Assembly: GCF_001425755.1 (NCBI RefSeq)
Contig: NZ_LMDH01000001.1
Coordinates: 647,308-711,307, forward strand
Origin: Aeromicrobium sp. Root344
Lineage (GTDB): Bacteria; Actinomycetota; Actinomycetes; Propionibacteriales; Nocardioidaceae
Direction of reading: 5' to 3'
DNA length: 64,000 nucleotides
Shown: one piece after another, positions 27,262 to 38,032 of the stretch
How positions within the stretch are numbered: the first letter of the stretch is position 1
How the letters are laid out: every line of letters starts with the position of its first letter
The notes under the pieces: model-generated
Database searches by the model: none
What the model saw: the letters and a program-made list of their open reading frames with translations, nothing else
What the model was told of the DNA's origin: nothing
Position numbers and translations under genes: made by a program

Positions 27262-28235
27262 GCCAGTCCCTCCAGGACGTCCTCGATGACCTCGGTGACC
27301 TTCTCGTGCTCCTCGAACATCACCATGTGGCCGACGTCGTCGAGCGCGACGAGCTTGGCACCGGGGATCGCCTCCGCGAGGCGGCGGCTGTGCTTGATCG
27401 GTGTGATCAGGTCGGCCGTGCCACCGACGACCACGGTCGTGGCCCGGCCCATGACCTCGAGCCCGGACGTCACGTCGAGGGAGACGAAGATGGGATAGAA
27501 GTCCATCAACACGTGGGTCGGCGACTTCAGGATCAGCTCGTTGGTCATGTCGACGTGGCGCTCCTGCGCGTTCGGGCCGAGTCCCCAGCGCCGAACGATC
27601 GAATAGCTGTTGAACGTACGCCCCCAGTCCAGCACGGGCGACGCCACGCGCAGGAACGGGATCAGGTAGCGCAGGGCCGGGCTGCTGCGCATCAGCCTGC
27701 CCGAGCTCGTGGCGATCAGCACGACGCCCTTGACCCGGCGGCCGAACTGCTTGGGCTCCGTCGCGGCCAGCTCCATGATCGCCATGGCACCCAACGAGTG
27801 CCCGACGAGCACGATCGGTCCACGCGGCACCAGCGTGCTGATGACCGTGCGCAGGTCGTCGGCGAGGTGCGGGATCGACGAGTTGTCGAGGTACGAACGA
27901 CCCGACCCGCCGTGCGAGCGCAGGTCGACGAACACCATGCGGACCTTGCCGCGCAGGGCGAGCCGTTGGTAGTGCCACACGTCGATCGACTCGACCCAGC
28001 CGTGCACGAACACCACTGTCGGGGTCTTGCGCTCGGCCTCGTCGATCTCGACGTTGAGCAGCACTCCGTCGGTGGCCGTGACCTGCACGGGATCGCTGTG
28101 GACCGAGCCGAACTCGACGTCCTCGCCGCGCCGCAGGCGTCGCTGGTGCCGCTGCCGGCCGTTGAGCAGCGTCGCGACGACGCCGGCGGCCACGAACGCG
28201 CCAGCCGTGGTCGCGACCTTCGCCGTACGACTCAT
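27258..28235 (-). CDS. Alpha/beta-fold hydrolase
   Basis: 325 residues. An N-terminal hydrophobic segment (about 6-25) may anchor it to the membrane. The hydrolase core has the oxyanion motif HGW, the nucleophile elbow GHSLG (about 145-149), an acid around VGGTADLITP and the base His in DVGHMVMFE. Substrate unknown; similar genes sit beside alr and tsaE in other Actinobacteria. It overlaps alr and the GNAT-TsaE gene by 4 bases each. Confidence 0.88.
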   Translation of the reverse strand: MSRTAKVATTAGAFVAAGVVATLLNGRQRHQRRLRRGEDVEFGSVHSDPVQVTATDGVLLNVEIDEAERKTPTVVFVHGWVESIDVWHYQRLALRGKVRMVFVDLRSHGGSGRSYLDNSSIPHLADDLRTVISTLVPRGPIVLVGHSLGAMAIMELAATEPKQFGRRVKGVVLIATSSGRLMRSSPALRYLIPFLRVASPVLDWGRTFNSYSIVRRWGLGPNAQERHVDMTNELILKSPTHVLMDFYPIFVSLDVTSGLEVMGRATTVVVGGTADLITPIKHSRRLAEAIPGAKLVALDDVGHMVMFEEHEKVTEVIEDVLEGLA

Positions 28236-29356
28236 GCAGACTCCCCCACGTACGTACGCTCGATGCGGCCGCCGAGGCGGGTGACGACCTCGTACGCGAT
28301 CGTGCCCGCGGCCGTGGCCCAGTCCTCCGCGGTCGGCTCACCGTCCGTGCCCGGCCCGAGCACCGTGACGAGGTCACCCCTCGAGGCCTCGGCGTCGCCG
28401 AGGTCGACGACGAACTGGTCCATGCACACCACGCCGACCTGGCGCGCGCGGCCGCCGGCGAAGCCGACCTCGGCGAGGTTGGACGCCGTGCGCAAGATGC
28501 CCTCGCCGTAGCCGATCGGGACGAGGCCGAGTGTGGTCTCGCGCTCGGCGGTCCACGTGTGGCCGTAGGAGACGCTGGCGCCGGCCGGCACGCGCTTGAC
28601 CGCGGCAAGGCGCGCCCGCAGCGTCATGACCGGGGTCAGGGGTGTGTCGTACGTCAGGCCGGGATCGGGCCGGATGCCGTACGCCGCGATGCCGGCGCGG
28701 ACGAGCTCGTAGTGCGCCGACGGCCGGGTCAGCGTCGCGGCGGAGTTGCTGAGGTGCCGCAGCGCCGGCGTGATGCCGGCCGCCTTGAGCTCGTCGACCG
28801 CAGCGGTGAACGCAGCCTCCTGGGCGTCGTTGGCGGGGTGCCCGGGCTCGTCGGCGCACGCGAAGTGCGACCACACGCCGGTGATCTCGACGGCACCGCG
28901 CGTCTGGGCGACGGCGGCCGACGCGACGAGCTCGGTCCACTGCTCGCCGAACGCACCGTTGCGCGACAACCCCGTGTCGACCTTGAGCTGGACCTTCGGA
29001 CGTACCGTCGCCGGAGCCGCCAGGATCTCCGCCAGCTGGTCGGACGACGAGGCCGTGACCTCGACGCCGGCGTCGATGACCGCGGCGAAGTCCGCACCCG
29101 GCGCCGCGAGCCAGCACAGCAGGTCACCGCGATCGCCGGCCCGTCGCAGCGCAAGCGCCTCGTCGAGGGTCGCGACACCGAGCCACTCGGACCCGGCGTC
29201 ACGCGCAGCCCGCGCCACCTGCGCCGCACCATGGCCGTAGCCGTCAGCCTTGACCACCGTCATGAACGCCGACTGCGGTGCGCACGCCTTGAGCGCGGCG
29301 ATGTTGGTCCGGAACGCGTCGAGGTCGATGACCGCCTCGGCCTGTGGCGCGGTCAC
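28232..29356 (-). CDS. alr: Alanine racemase
   Basis: The 374-residue PLP enzyme makes D-alanine for peptidoglycan. The PLP Lys is in VVKADGYGHGA (about 34-44); the catalytic Tyr segment ASVSYGHTW and the C-terminal beta domain (VCMDQFVVDLGD) are present. It overlaps nnr upstream and the hydrolase downstream by 4 bases. Confidence 0.96.
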   Translation of the reverse strand: MTAPQAEAVIDLDAFRTNIAALKACAPQSAFMTVVKADGYGHGAAQVARAARDAGSEWLGVATLDEALALRRAGDRGDLLCWLAAPGADFAAVIDAGVEVTASSSDQLAEILAAPATVRPKVQLKVDTGLSRNGAFGEQWTELVASAAVAQTRGAVEITGVWSHFACADEPGHPANDAQEAAFTAAVDELKAAGITPALRHLSNSAATLTRPSAHYELVRAGIAAYGIRPDPGLTYDTPLTPVMTLRARLAAVKRVPAGASVSYGHTWTAERETTLGLVPIGYGEGILRTASNLAEVGFAGGRARQVGVVCMDQFVVDLGDAEASRGDLVTVLGPGTDGEPTAEDWATAAGTIAYEVVTRLGGRIERTYVGESA

Positions 29357-30750
29357 GCGAGGTCCCCTCGTACGAACGCAGCGACCGCCGCCGGCAGCGC
29401 GTACGCGACGTCGGTGGCCACGATGGGGCCGTCAGGATTGGCCTGGACCGAGGCGACGCCGTGGAGGTAGGCCGCGACGGAGCCCGCGTCACGCGGGTCG
29501 AGTCCCGCGGCCAGCAACGAGCCGGCGAACCCGGCCAGCACGTCGCCGGCACCCGCCGTGCCGAGCCAGGCCGACCCGCTGAGGTTGACCCGCGTCGGCG
29601 CACCGGTCTGGGCGACGAGCGTCCGCCGGCCCTTGAGCAGCACCGTCGCGTTCCAGCGTTCGGCGGCCGCGGTGGCGTGCCCGAGCGGGTCTGCCTCGAC
29701 CTGCTCGCGCGTCGTGTCCATCATGGCGGCCAGCTCGCCGGCATGCGGTGTCAGGAGTGCTGGGACGTCGAACCGGTCGGGTACGTGCTGCAGCGCGCTC
29801 GCGTCGACCACGACTGGCACGCGGTCCTCCAGCGCCATCGCCAGCTGCGACTCGGCGTCGTCGCCACTGCCGGGACCCACGACCCAGGCCTGCACGCGGC
29901 CGCGCCCCGCCACGACCTCGGGTGCCCGGTCGACGACCCGCTGGCTGAGTGCCGTGCTGCCGACGAATCGAATCATCCCCGCCAGCCCTGCCTGGGCGCC
30001 GGCGACGCAGAGATGAGCCGCCCCGGCGTACTGCTCCGAACCGGCGGCGATGCCCAGGACGCCACGGGAGTACTTGTGCGAGCTGCGACCCGGCAGCACG
30101 GGGTCGAGCAGGTGACCGTCGAATGCCTCGATCGCCTCGATCGACGGCGTGGGCAGGTGAGGGGCGAGCCCGAGGTCGACCAGCGAGACAGCGCCGGCGG
30201 CGTCGGCCGCGGGATCTGCGAGCAAGGCGTTCTTGTAGGTCCCGAACGTGATCGTCGCCTCCGCGCTGACGTGGCTGCCGGGCAGCGTCGCCCCGTCGAC
30301 GTCGACACCCGAGGGCACGTCGACCACGAACGTGTAGGGCGACTCCTGGACGAGCCAGCGCTCCCAGTCCGCCGCCTTGCCGGTGAGCCCCGGCCGCGCG
30401 CCGATGCCGAAGATCGCGTCGAGGCACCAACGCTGCGCGCCGGGCGCCGCGACGATCTGAGCCCCAGCAGCCTGAGCCGCCGCCAGCCCTTCGGCGTGCA
30501 CCGTGGACTCGTCGAGCAGGCAGAGGTCGACCCGCACACCGCGATCCAGGAGGTGCGTCGCGGCATACAGCGCATCGCCGCCGTTGTTGCCCGGACCGAT
30601 CAGGCACACGACGACGTCGCCGGCCGGGATCAGCCCCAGGCTGTCGGCGAGCCCGCGCGCGGCCCTCTGCATGAGCTCACCCTCAGGAAGCGTCGCGGCA
30701 AGCGCCTCCTCGGCGGCACGGATGTCGCCGACGGTGTGGGCACTCAGCAT
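29353..30750 (-). CDS. nnr: Bifunctional NAD(P)H-hydrate epimerase / ADP-dependent dehydratase
   Basis: The 465-residue fusion repairs hydrated NAD(P)H. The N-terminal epimerase (about 1-200) has GPGNNGGDALYAA and VDVPSGVDVDGA. The C-terminal ribokinase-like dehydratase (about 215-460) has LTPHAGELA and GTAGAGDVLAG. Both halves look intact. It overlaps acpS by 7 bases and alr by 4. Confidence 0.95.
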   Translation of the reverse strand: MLSAHTVGDIRAAEEALAATLPEGELMQRAARGLADSLGLIPAGDVVVCLIGPGNNGGDALYAATHLLDRGVRVDLCLLDESTVHAEGLAAAQAAGAQIVAAPGAQRWCLDAIFGIGARPGLTGKAADWERWLVQESPYTFVVDVPSGVDVDGATLPGSHVSAEATITFGTYKNALLADPAADAAGAVSLVDLGLAPHLPTPSIEAIEAFDGHLLDPVLPGRSSHKYSRGVLGIAAGSEQYAGAAHLCVAGAQAGLAGMIRFVGSTALSQRVVDRAPEVVAGRGRVQAWVVGPGSGDDAESQLAMALEDRVPVVVDASALQHVPDRFDVPALLTPHAGELAAMMDTTREQVEADPLGHATAAAERWNATVLLKGRRTLVAQTGAPTRVNLSGSAWLGTAGAGDVLAGFAGSLLAAGLDPRDAGSVAAYLHGVASVQANPDGPIVATDVAYALPAAVAAFVRGDLA

Positions 30751-31097
30751 TCAGCCACCACGAAGGCCGTCGCCACGCTCGTGTCGTGGGAGATCGACAG
30801 GTGCGCCGTCGTGATGCCGAGCTCCTTGGCCCGGTCCAGCGCCGCGCCGTAGAGCTGGAACTCGGGTGCGCCTTGCGGGCCGTTGACGATCTCGATGTCC
30901 TGCCACGACATGCCGGCAGGTGCTCGCAGCGCCTTGACGAACGCCTCCTTGGCGGCGAAGCGCCCCGCGAGCGACTCGACCGGCAGGTGTGCCTCGGCGT
31001 CGGTGAACAACCGGCTGCGCATCGTCGGCGTACGTTCGAGGGTCTCGGCGAAGCGCGCGAGATCCACCACGTCCACCCCGATGCCCAGAATGGTCAT
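30744..31097 (-). CDS. acpS: Holo-[acyl-carrier-protein] synthase
   Basis: The 117-residue phosphopantetheinyl transferase has the metal-binding GIGVDVVDLARF (about 5-16) and FAAKEAFVKAL (about 47-57). It attaches 4'-phosphopantetheine from CoA to ACP. It begins directly after the glmS stop and overlaps nnr. Confidence 0.95.
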   Translation of the reverse strand: MTILGIGVDVVDLARFAETLERTPTMRSRLFTDAEAHLPVESLAGRFAAKEAFVKALRAPAGMSWQDIEIVNGPQGAPEFQLYGAALDRAKELGITTAHLSISHDTSVATAFVVAEC

Positions 31098-32942
31098 CTA
31101 CTCGACCGTGACGGACTTGGCCAGGTTGCGGGGCTGGTCGACGTCGTGGCCCAGCACCGAGGCGAACTCGCTGGCGAAGATCTGCAGCGGCACGACCGCG
31201 ACCAGGGGCTGCAACAGCGTCGGGACCTTGGGCAGCCGGACGAGATGGTCCGCGTACGGCACGACGTCCTCGTCACCGTCCTCCGCGAGGACGATCGTGC
31301 GGGCGCCGCGGGCGCGGATCTCCTGGATCGAGCTGACGGTCTTCTCCTGCAGCTGGTCACGCCCCTTGGGCGGCACGACGACGAAGACCGGCAGGCCCTC
31401 CTCGATCAGCGCGATGGGCCCGTGCTTGAGCTCACCGGCGGCGAAGCCCTCGGCGTGGATGTAGGCCAGCTCCTTGAGCTTGAGCGCACCCTCGAGCGCG
31501 ACCGGATAGCCCGCATGCCGGCCGAGGAACAGGATCGACCGCGAACCTGCCAGATCGGCGGCGAGCTTGCGCATCTGGTCGCCGTCGTCGAGCATCCGCT
31601 GCACGGCCGCCGGGATCTGCTGGATGTCGGCGATGATGTCGCTGATCTCGTCGCCGTACTTGGTGCCCTTGACCTGCGCGAGATAGAGCGCGAGCAGGTA
31701 GCAGGCGACGATCTGCGCGAGGAAGCCCTTGGTCGAGGCGACCGCGATCTCCGGACCGGCGTGCGTGTAGATCACGGCGTCGGACTCGCGCGGGATCGTC
31801 GAGCCGTTGGTGTTGCAGATCGACAGCACGCGCGCCTTCTGCTGGCGGGCGTAGCGGACGGCCATGAGCGTGTCCATCGTCTCGCCGGACTGGCTGATCG
31901 ACACGACGAGCGTCGACCGGTCGATGATCGGGTCGCGATAGCGGAACTCCGAGGCGAGCTCGACCTCGCACGGGATGCGGGTCCAGTGCTCGATGGCGTA
32001 CTTGGCGACGAGCCCCGCGTACGCCGCGGTGCCGCACGCCACGATGATGATGCGGTCGACGTCGCGCAGCTCGCTGTCTGACAGCCGCATCTCGTCGAGC
32101 TGCAGGCGACCGTCGGCGGAGTGCCGACCCAGCAGGGTGTCCGCGACGGCCTGCGGCTGCTCGGCGATCTCCTTGAGCATGAACCAGTCGTAGCCACCCT
32201 TCTCGGCGGCCGACACGTCCCAGTCGACGTGGTACTCCTTGGTCTCCGCGGGGTTGCCGTCGAAGTCGGTCACGACGATGTCGCCCGGCGTGATCGTGAC
32301 GACCTGGTCCTGGCCGAGCTCGATCGCGTCGCGGGTGAACTCGATGAACGCTGCGACGTCGGAGCCGAGGAAGTTCTCTCCGTCGCCGCGGCCGACGACC
32401 AGCGGCGAGTTGCGACGGGCGCCGACGACGACGTCCGGCCTGGCGGCGTCGCAGATCACGAGCGTGAACGCGCCCTCGAGCTTGCGGCACACGGTGCGTA
32501 CGGCCTCGGACAGGTCGTCGGTGTGCTCGAGCTCGTCGTGCAGCAGGTGCGCGACGATCTCGGTGTCGGTCTCGGAGAGCAGCTCGTGGCCGCTCGCCTC
32601 GAGGCCGGCACGCAGCGTCGCGAAGTTCTCGATGATGCCGTTGTGGACCACGGCGATGCGCCCGGACTGGTCCAGGTGCGGGTGCGCGTTGACGTCGTTG
32701 GGGGCACCGTGCGTCGCCCACCGGGTGTGGCCGATGCCCGTGTGCGCGACCGGCAGCGGGCGGGCCTCGAGCTCGGCGTCGAGGTTGACGAGCTTGCCGG
32801 CCTTCTTGGCCGACACGATCGTGCCCTCATGGACGAGGGCGACTCCGCCGGAGTCGTATCCGCGGTACTCAAGACGCCTCAGACCACCCATGACGACGTC
32901 GAGCGCAGAGCGCTGTCCGACATATCCGACGATTCCACACAT
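31098..32942 (-). CDS. glmS: Glutamine-fructose-6-phosphate aminotransferase
   Basis: The 614-residue enzyme makes glucosamine-6-phosphate, the first step to UDP-GlcNAc. An N-terminal glutaminase domain (MCGIVGYVG with Cys2 nucleophile; GHTRWATHG) is followed by two SIS domains ([29 protein letters not shown]) and the C-terminal NLAKSVTVE. It heads the long minus-strand run. glmM, the next pathway step, is at 36.2 kb. I saw no glmS ribozyme-like leader, but I did not fold the region. Confidence 0.97.
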   Translation of the reverse strand: MCGIVGYVGQRSALDVVMGGLRRLEYRGYDSGGVALVHEGTIVSAKKAGKLVNLDAELEARPLPVAHTGIGHTRWATHGAPNDVNAHPHLDQSGRIAVVHNGIIENFATLRAGLEASGHELLSETDTEIVAHLLHDELEHTDDLSEAVRTVCRKLEGAFTLVICDAARPDVVVGARRNSPLVVGRGDGENFLGSDVAAFIEFTRDAIELGQDQVVTITPGDIVVTDFDGNPAETKEYHVDWDVSAAEKGGYDWFMLKEIAEQPQAVADTLLGRHSADGRLQLDEMRLSDSELRDVDRIIIVACGTAAYAGLVAKYAIEHWTRIPCEVELASEFRYRDPIIDRSTLVVSISQSGETMDTLMAVRYARQQKARVLSICNTNGSTIPRESDAVIYTHAGPEIAVASTKGFLAQIVACYLLALYLAQVKGTKYGDEISDIIADIQQIPAAVQRMLDDGDQMRKLAADLAGSRSILFLGRHAGYPVALEGALKLKELAYIHAEGFAAGELKHGPIALIEEGLPVFVVVPPKGRDQLQEKTVSSIQEIRARGARTIVLAEDGDEDVVPYADHLVRLPKVPTLLQPLVAVVPLQIFASEFASVLGHDVDQPRNLAKSVTVE

Positions 32943-33044
32943 GGGGTCCAGACTACCGGCGGGACGGGCGGCGGCCGCCGTCGCGTGAGGGCTGCGAGGG
33001 GACCGCGTGTGCCCGTCATACGAGGCAGGCGCGAGAATGGCGGC

Positions 33045-33986
33045 ATGACGCGCGACCAGTCACCGTATGTCGAGCTCGAACGCGCCGCGTGGGCCGCGCT
33101 CGCCGGTGACGCCCCGCAGCCGCTGCAACCGGCCGAGATCGAGCGCGTACGGGGCCTGGGCGACGAGCTGGACCTCGAGGAGGTCCGCCAGGTCTACCTG
33201 CCCATGACGCAGCTCATCAGCATGCGCGTACGCCTCGCCGGCGCTCTCTACCAGGCCACCGAGGCGTTCCTCCACGCTCCGCAGGCCAACCGCACGCCCT
33301 TCGTCATCGGCATCGCCGGATCGGTCGCGGTGGGCAAGTCGACCACGGCGCGGCTGCTCAGGGAGCTGCTGTCCCACTCCCCCGACCACCCTGTCGTCGA
33401 CCTGGTCACGACCGACGGCTTCCTGTTCCCCAACGCCGAGCTCGAGCGCCGCGGGCTGCTGGAGCGCAAGGGATTCCCGGAGTCGTACGACCGCAAGGCG
33501 CTGCTCCGGTTCGTCATGGAGGTCAAGTCCGGCGTCGAGGTCGTCTCGGCCCCGGTCTACTCGCACCTCACCTACGACCGCACCGAGGAGGTCGTGACGC
33601 TCAAGGCGCCCGACATCGTCATCGTCGAGGGCCTCAACGTCCTCGCGCCGGCGCGGCCCCGCGGCGACGGCAGCCCCGGTCTGGCGGTCAGCGACTTCTT
33701 CGACTTCTCGATCTACGTCGACGCGTCAGGACGCGACCTGCGTCGCTGGTACGTCGATCGCTTCCTCACGCTGCGCAAGACCGCGTTCGCCGACCCGGCG
33801 TCGTACTTCCACCGCTACAGCGCGCTGACCGACGAGCAGGCGGAGGCCCGCGCAGGCGAGCTGTGGGACACGATCAACCTGCCCAACCTGCGCGAGAACA
33901 TCCAGACCACCCGCGGCCGGGCATCGCTCGTCCTGCGGAAGGGACCCGATCACTCGGTCGAATGGGTCCGCCTCCGCAAGATCTGA
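33045..33986 (+). CDS. coaA: Type I pantothenate kinase
   Basis: The 313-residue CoaA has P-loop [11 protein letters not shown] (about 99-109), TTDGFLFPN and the [12 protein letters not shown] segment. It phosphorylates pantothenate, the first committed and CoA-feedback-regulated step of CoA synthesis. ATG 33045 gives the family N-terminus ([14 protein letters not shown]); the longer frame upstream is a shadow of glmS. It diverges from glmS. Confidence 0.95.
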   Translation: MTRDQSPYVELERAAWAALAGDAPQPLQPAEIERVRGLGDELDLEEVRQVYLPMTQLISMRVRLAGALYQATEAFLHAPQANRTPFVIGIAGSVAVGKSTTARLLRELLSHSPDHPVVDLVTTDGFLFPNAELERRGLLERKGFPESYDRKALLRFVMEVKSGVEVVSAPVYSHLTYDRTEEVVTLKAPDIVIVEGLNVLAPARPRGDGSPGLAVSDFFDFSIYVDASGRDLRRWYVDRFLTLRKTAFADPASYFHRYSALTDEQAEARAGELWDTINLPNLRENIQTTRGRASLVLRKGPDHSVEWVRLRKI

Positions 33987-33990
33987 GCGA

Positions 33991-34656
33991 TCAGAAGTTG
34001 CAGAACGACTGCGAGTACGTGAACGGTGCCGAGCTCTTGGCAGGTGCACCGCTGGCCAGGTCCGTCGTCGCGACCGCAGGGAACGAGTACTCGGCGGTGC
34101 CGGGATAGAAGTTGACCGCCGCGTTGCCCTTGCCGTCCTGGTACGCCTGCCGCGAGACGCCGAAGGTGGCGAAGTGCACCGACCGGTAGGGCCGCGCCGG
34201 GTAGAAGTGCGCGAACATCGTGATGTTCCCCGCGTCGTTCGAGCACTGGAAGCTCGGGGTCACCGCGAAGAACGTGACCGATTGCGCCACGACCGTGACC
34301 TTCCTGGAGTAGCCGGAGATCGCCGGGTCACCACCGCTGGGCGGCGCGTAGAACCGGTAGTAGCGGGAGCGGCTCGTCGTGAGGGCGAACTCGAAGTTGC
34401 CGGACAGGCTGCTTTGCTGGGTCGACTTGGTGGTCCAGGAGTCGTCCGTGTGGTTGCGGTACTGCAGCTTGACGGTGCGGATCTTGTGAGTCGAGAGCGT
34501 GCCGAAGGCCGAGAACTTCTCGTACTTGATGACCTTGGAGTACGACACGTTGAGGTCGCGTGAGCTGGCCGCGTTCGCGGCCGCGGTCGTGACGCCGACC
34601 GCGATGAGTGCAGCGCTGCTGAGGATCGCGGCGCCGAGCAGACGAGTGGAACGCAT
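33991..34656 (-). CDS. Secreted protein of unknown function
   Basis: Not recognised. The 221-residue product has a clear signal peptide (MRSTRLLGAAILSSAALIAVGVTTAAANA, to about residue 29) and a mature part rich in Ser, Thr, Tyr and Phe, with beta-strand-like alternation (KYEKFSAFGTLSTH; VTVVAQSVTFFAVTPSF). Two Cys (in QCSND and the last CNF) could pair. The N-terminal half resembles a small Ig-like bacterial surface domain. ATG 34656 follows an AGGGAG Shine-Dalgarno; the frame further upstream adds an unlikely 21 residues. Confidence 0.7.
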   Translation of the reverse strand: MRSTRLLGAAILSSAALIAVGVTTAAANAASSRDLNVSYSKVIKYEKFSAFGTLSTHKIRTVKLQYRNHTDDSWTTKSTQQSSLSGNFEFALTTSRSRYYRFYAPPSGGDPAISGYSRKVTVVAQSVTFFAVTPSFQCSNDAGNITMFAHFYPARPYRSVHFATFGVSRQAYQDGKGNAAVNFYPGTAEYSFPAVATTDLASGAPAKSSAPFTYSQSFCNF

Positions 34657-34767
34657 GAGGATCTTCTCCCTGTGGATGGTTCCCGAGAAGCGTTCGAAAA
34701 CTAGTGCACGCCGAGGCAACCTGTCTCGCGAATGCGGAAAATGTCTGGACTTTTTATGGGGGCCGGC

Positions 34768-35742
34768 TCAAGTCGTTCGGACGTACTCGCCGAGCCAGCC
34801 GACCTGCCGGAACCCCAGCCTCTCGTTGACGGCGATCATCGGCCCGTTGCTCGCGGCGTTGAACGTGTGGACCTGGCGCCGGGTCGCGAGGAGGTCCGCG
34901 GCCTCCTCCATCGCCCGCACCTTCAGCGAGAGCCCGAGGCCGTGCCCGCGGTGGTCGGCCAGCACGAGGGTGTCCCACTGGTACGCGTTGTGGGCGTCGG
35001 TCTCGGAGAGCTGCAGCTGCGTGTGGCCCGCCAGCACGCCGTCCGGAGAGACGGCGGCCACGACCTGCATCACCCGCCCCTGCTGCTGGAGGAGCCGCTC
35101 GTCGGAGCGGATGCGGGCCCGGTCGAAGAACTCGTTCTCGAGCGGATAGTCGCCCGAGGGCGCCTCCTGCACGATCAGCGACAACAGGCGGGCGTACTGG
35201 TCGATCCACTCCTCGGGGCACGGGCCGCGCCAGGCGTGCAGCGTGTAGCCGTCGCGCGGCGGCGCCTCCGGGAGCTGCGCAGGCAGCGTCAGCACCCGGT
35301 GCGCGTCGACGAGGTCGCGGCGGAAGCCCATCGCCTCGGCGAACGCCGTGCGGCCGGAGCCCTCCTGACCGAGGTCCCATCGCACCTCGACGTACAACGT
35401 GTGCCGGCCTGCCGTCCGCGCGATCTCGGCGATCCGCGCCAGGACCGCGGCGCCGTGACCCTGCCGGCGATGCTCCGGCCGTACGACGACGTCGACGTAG
35501 CCGAGGTCGAGATTGTCCTTCTGCGGCATCTCGATGTAGCCCATGCCCACCGGCTCCCCGGAGTCGTCGCGGGCGAGGACACCCGCGATCTGGAGGTGCG
35601 GCGCGTCCTGCAGCAGCTCGGCTCGCTGCTCTCGCGCCGTGTAGGGCCGGTCCCACTCGTCGTCGTGCCCGGCGACGTAGACGTCGTGAAAGGCGGCGAA
35701 CTGGTCGTCGTCCGCGGGATCGAGGAGCTCGACGATCGTCAT
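34768..35742 (-). CDS. Tandem GNAT-domain acetyltransferase
   Basis: 324 residues with two GNAT folds. The first (about 1-155) has the loop RPEHRRQGHGAAVLARI. The second (about 165-324) ends with the strand-loop LADHRGHGLGLSLKVRAM and VNERLGFRQVGW. Double-GNAT proteins of this size are common in Actinobacteria, where one domain is often catalytically inactive. Substrate unknown. Monocistronic. Confidence 0.87.
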   Translation of the reverse strand: MTIVELLDPADDDQFAAFHDVYVAGHDDEWDRPYTAREQRAELLQDAPHLQIAGVLARDDSGEPVGMGYIEMPQKDNLDLGYVDVVVRPEHRRQGHGAAVLARIAEIARTAGRHTLYVEVRWDLGQEGSGRTAFAEAMGFRRDLVDAHRVLTLPAQLPEAPPRDGYTLHAWRGPCPEEWIDQYARLLSLIVQEAPSGDYPLENEFFDRARIRSDERLLQQQGRVMQVVAAVSPDGVLAGHTQLQLSETDAHNAYQWDTLVLADHRGHGLGLSLKVRAMEEAADLLATRRQVHTFNAASNGPMIAVNERLGFRQVGWLGEYVRTT

Positions 35743-35801
35743 CTCGCGAGTCTACGAAAGCCGCGTCGCCTTCTGTCGGTGCCGAGCGGCAGCATCGACA
35801 C

Positions 35802-36164
35802 ATGACCTCATCACGACACCACCGCCTCGACTACGTCGAGCTCGCCGCCACCGACCTGGCCCGGCTCAAGACGTTCTACGCCGGCACGTTCGGGTGGACG
35901 TTCAACGACTACGGACCCGACTACGCCGGCATCCAGGGCGCCACCCCGGAGGATGCCGAGGTCGGCGGACTCAACCCCGAGGCCACGCCGAGCCGCGGCG
36001 GCGTCTTCGTCCAGCTCTACTCCGACGATCTCGACGCCACCGCCGAGGCCATCGCGACGAACGGCGGAGAGATCGTCAACGGACCCTACGGCTTCCCCGG
36101 TGGCCGCCGGCTCCACTTCGTCGATCCCAGCGGCAACGAGCTGGGAGTCTGGTCCGAGCAGTAG
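35802..36164 (+). CDS. VOC (glyoxalase/bleomycin resistance) family protein
   Basis: The 120-residue VOC protein has the paired beta-alpha-beta-beta-beta halves: LDYVELAATDLARLKTFYAGTFGWTFNDYG and LHFVDPSGNELGVWSE. Metal ligand positions are not complete on inspection. The substrate cannot be assigned. It converges on glmM. Confidence 0.87.
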   Translation: MTSSRHHRLDYVELAATDLARLKTFYAGTFGWTFNDYGPDYAGIQGATPEDAEVGGLNPEATPSRGGVFVQLYSDDLDATAEAIATNGGEIVNGPYGFPGGRRLHFVDPSGNELGVWSEQ

Positions 36165-36170
36165 CCGCCG

Positions 36171-37517
36171 TCAGAGCGCGAGGGTCGAGCGGACGACTCC
36201 CGCGAGGTGCTGCGCGACCTCGGTGGCCTCGTCGTGCGTGGCCGCCTCGACCATGACGCGAACGAGCGGCTCGGTGCCGGACTGGCGCAGCAGCACGCGG
36301 CCGCTGTCGCCGAGCCGCGCCGCGGCGATCGCCACCTCGCCCTGCAGCACGGGGTCGGTGTCGGCACGGGCCTTGTCGACGTCGGGCACGTTGATCAGCA
36401 CCTGGGGCAACCGCGTCATGACCGACGCGAGCTCCTCGAGGGTCTGGCCGGTCTCGCGGATGCGCGAGGCGAGGTGCACCGCCGTCAGCACGCCGTCGCC
36501 GGTCGTCGCGAAGTCGGCCATGATGACGTGCCCCGACTGCTCGCCACCGAGGTTGAAACCGCCGGAGCGCATCGCTTCGAGGACATAGCGATCGCCGACC
36601 GCCGTCTGGATCACCGTGATGCCGGCTGCGTGCAGGGCCTGGACGAACCCGAGATTGCTCATGACGGTCGCCACGACCGTGTCGTCGGCGAGCCGGCCGG
36701 CATCGCGTGCGGCGATGCCCAGGATCGCGAGGATCTGGTCACCGTCGACGACGGCACCGGAGTGATCCACGGCCAGGCAACGGTCGGCGTCGCCGTCGAA
36801 GGCGAAGCCCGCGTCAGCACCGTGGTGGATGACGGCCTTCTGCAGGTCGTCGAGGTGCGTGGAGCCGCAGTTGAGGTTGATGTTGAGGCCATCGGGCTCG
36901 GCGTGGATCGGGATGATCGTGGCGCCGAGCTGCTCGAAGACCTGGGGCCCGACCTCGAAGGCCGCCCCGTTGGCACAGTCGAGCACGATCGTGAGGCCGT
37001 CGAGGGGGCCAGGGGACGACGCGACGAGGTGCTTGACGTATGCCCCGACTCCCGCGTGGCTGTCGCCGATGCGACCCACGCCTGACCCGGTCGGCCGGTC
37101 CCAGGGCTCCTCGAGACGCTGCTCGATCTGCAGCTCGAGGTCGTCATCGAGCTTGAGGCCGCCGCGGGCGAGGAACTTGATGCCGTTGTCAGGCATCGGG
37201 TTGTGGCTCGCCGAGATCATGACGCCCATGTCGGCCTGGAGATAGGACGTCAGGTAGGCGGCGCCGGGGGTCGGCACGACGCCGAGCCGGTGCACGTCGA
37301 CCCCGGCAGACGCAAGACCCGCGACCACCGCAGCCTCCAGGAACTCTCCTGAGGCGCGGGGATCGCGGGCAACGACTGCGGTCGGACGCTGGTCGGCGAA
37401 AGCACCGACCTCACCGAGGATGTGGGCCGCCGCGACCGCGAGGTCGACGGCCAGCTCTGCGGTCAGATCACGATTCGCAAGTCCGCGAACGCCATCTGTG
37501 CCAAAGATCCGGCCCAC
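36171..37517 (-). CDS. glmM: Phosphoglucosamine mutase
   Basis: The 448-residue mutase converts GlcN-6-P to GlcN-1-P. The phosphoserine loop [15 protein letters not shown] (about 99-113), the metal site [12 protein letters not shown] and the sugar-binding loop GGEQSGHVI are intact. The C-terminal [15 protein letters not shown] phosphate-binding motif is present. It follows rpsI by 6 bases, as in the common rplM-rpsI-glmM arrangement. Confidence 0.97.
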   Translation of the reverse strand: MGRIFGTDGVRGLANRDLTAELAVDLAVAAAHILGEVGAFADQRPTAVVARDPRASGEFLEAAVVAGLASAGVDVHRLGVVPTPGAAYLTSYLQADMGVMISASHNPMPDNGIKFLARGGLKLDDDLELQIEQRLEEPWDRPTGSGVGRIGDSHAGVGAYVKHLVASSPGPLDGLTIVLDCANGAAFEVGPQVFEQLGATIIPIHAEPDGLNINLNCGSTHLDDLQKAVIHHGADAGFAFDGDADRCLAVDHSGAVVDGDQILAILGIAARDAGRLADDTVVATVMSNLGFVQALHAAGITVIQTAVGDRYVLEAMRSGGFNLGGEQSGHVIMADFATTGDGVLTAVHLASRIRETGQTLEELASVMTRLPQVLINVPDVDKARADTDPVLQGEVAIAAARLGDSGRVLLRQSGTEPLVRVMVEAATHDEATEVAQHLAGVVRSTLAL

Positions 37518-37523
37518 AGCGGT

Positions 37524-38021
37524 CTAGCGCTTGCTGTACTGGGGAGCCTTACGGGCCTTCTTGAGGCCAGCCTTCTTGCGCTCCTTGATGCGCGAGTCGC
37601 GCGTCAGGAGTCCGGCCTTCTTGAGCACCGGGCGATTGACCTCTTCGTCGATCTGGTTGAGCGAGCGGGCCACACCGAGGCGCAGCGCGCCGGCCTGGCC
37701 GGTCATGCCACCACCGGTGACGCGAGCGATGACGTCGAAGCGGTCCTGCAGACCGGTCTCGGCGAACGCCTCCTTGGCAATCTGCTGGTGCAGCTTGTTG
37801 GGGAGGTACTCCTCGAGCGGCTTGCCGTTGACGGTCCACACGCCGGTGCCCGGCACGATGCGGACGCGCGCGATGGCTTCCTTGCGGCGGCCCGTCGCGG
37901 CACCCGGTGCGATCGTCGCGGGCTTGTCGGAGGTGACAGCGGAGCCAACGGTCTCCGAGGTGTATGCGACACCCTCGGCGTTGGTCTCGAACTCGGTCTC
38001 TTCGGTGCTGGTCTCAGTCAC
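37524..38021 (-). CDS. rpsI: 30S ribosomal protein S9
   Basis: 165 residues. The conserved S9 core begins at about residue 44 ([15 protein letters not shown]) and ends in the positively charged QYSKR tail that reaches the ribosomal P site. The acidic Thr/Glu-rich N-terminal extension of about 40 residues is usual in Actinobacteria. It follows rplM after 11 bases. Confidence 0.97.
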   Translation of the reverse strand: MTETSTEETEFETNAEGVAYTSETVGSAVTSDKPATIAPGAATGRRKEAIARVRIVPGTGVWTVNGKPLEEYLPNKLHQQIAKEAFAETGLQDRFDVIARVTGGGMTGQAGALRLGVARSLNQIDEEVNRPVLKKAGLLTRDSRIKERKKAGLKKARKAPQYSKR

Positions 38022-38032
38022 GATGCTCTTCT

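Noticed and set aside
26293-28608. 771-residue frame extending the GNAT-TsaE gene upstream
   Set aside because: The upstream part is a shadow of the hydrolase and alr genes. The ATGA overlap at 27258-27261 gives the supported start.
29353-30750. Possible split of nnr into separate epimerase and dehydratase genes
   Set aside because: The frame is continuous through both domains, and the fusion is the usual bacterial form.
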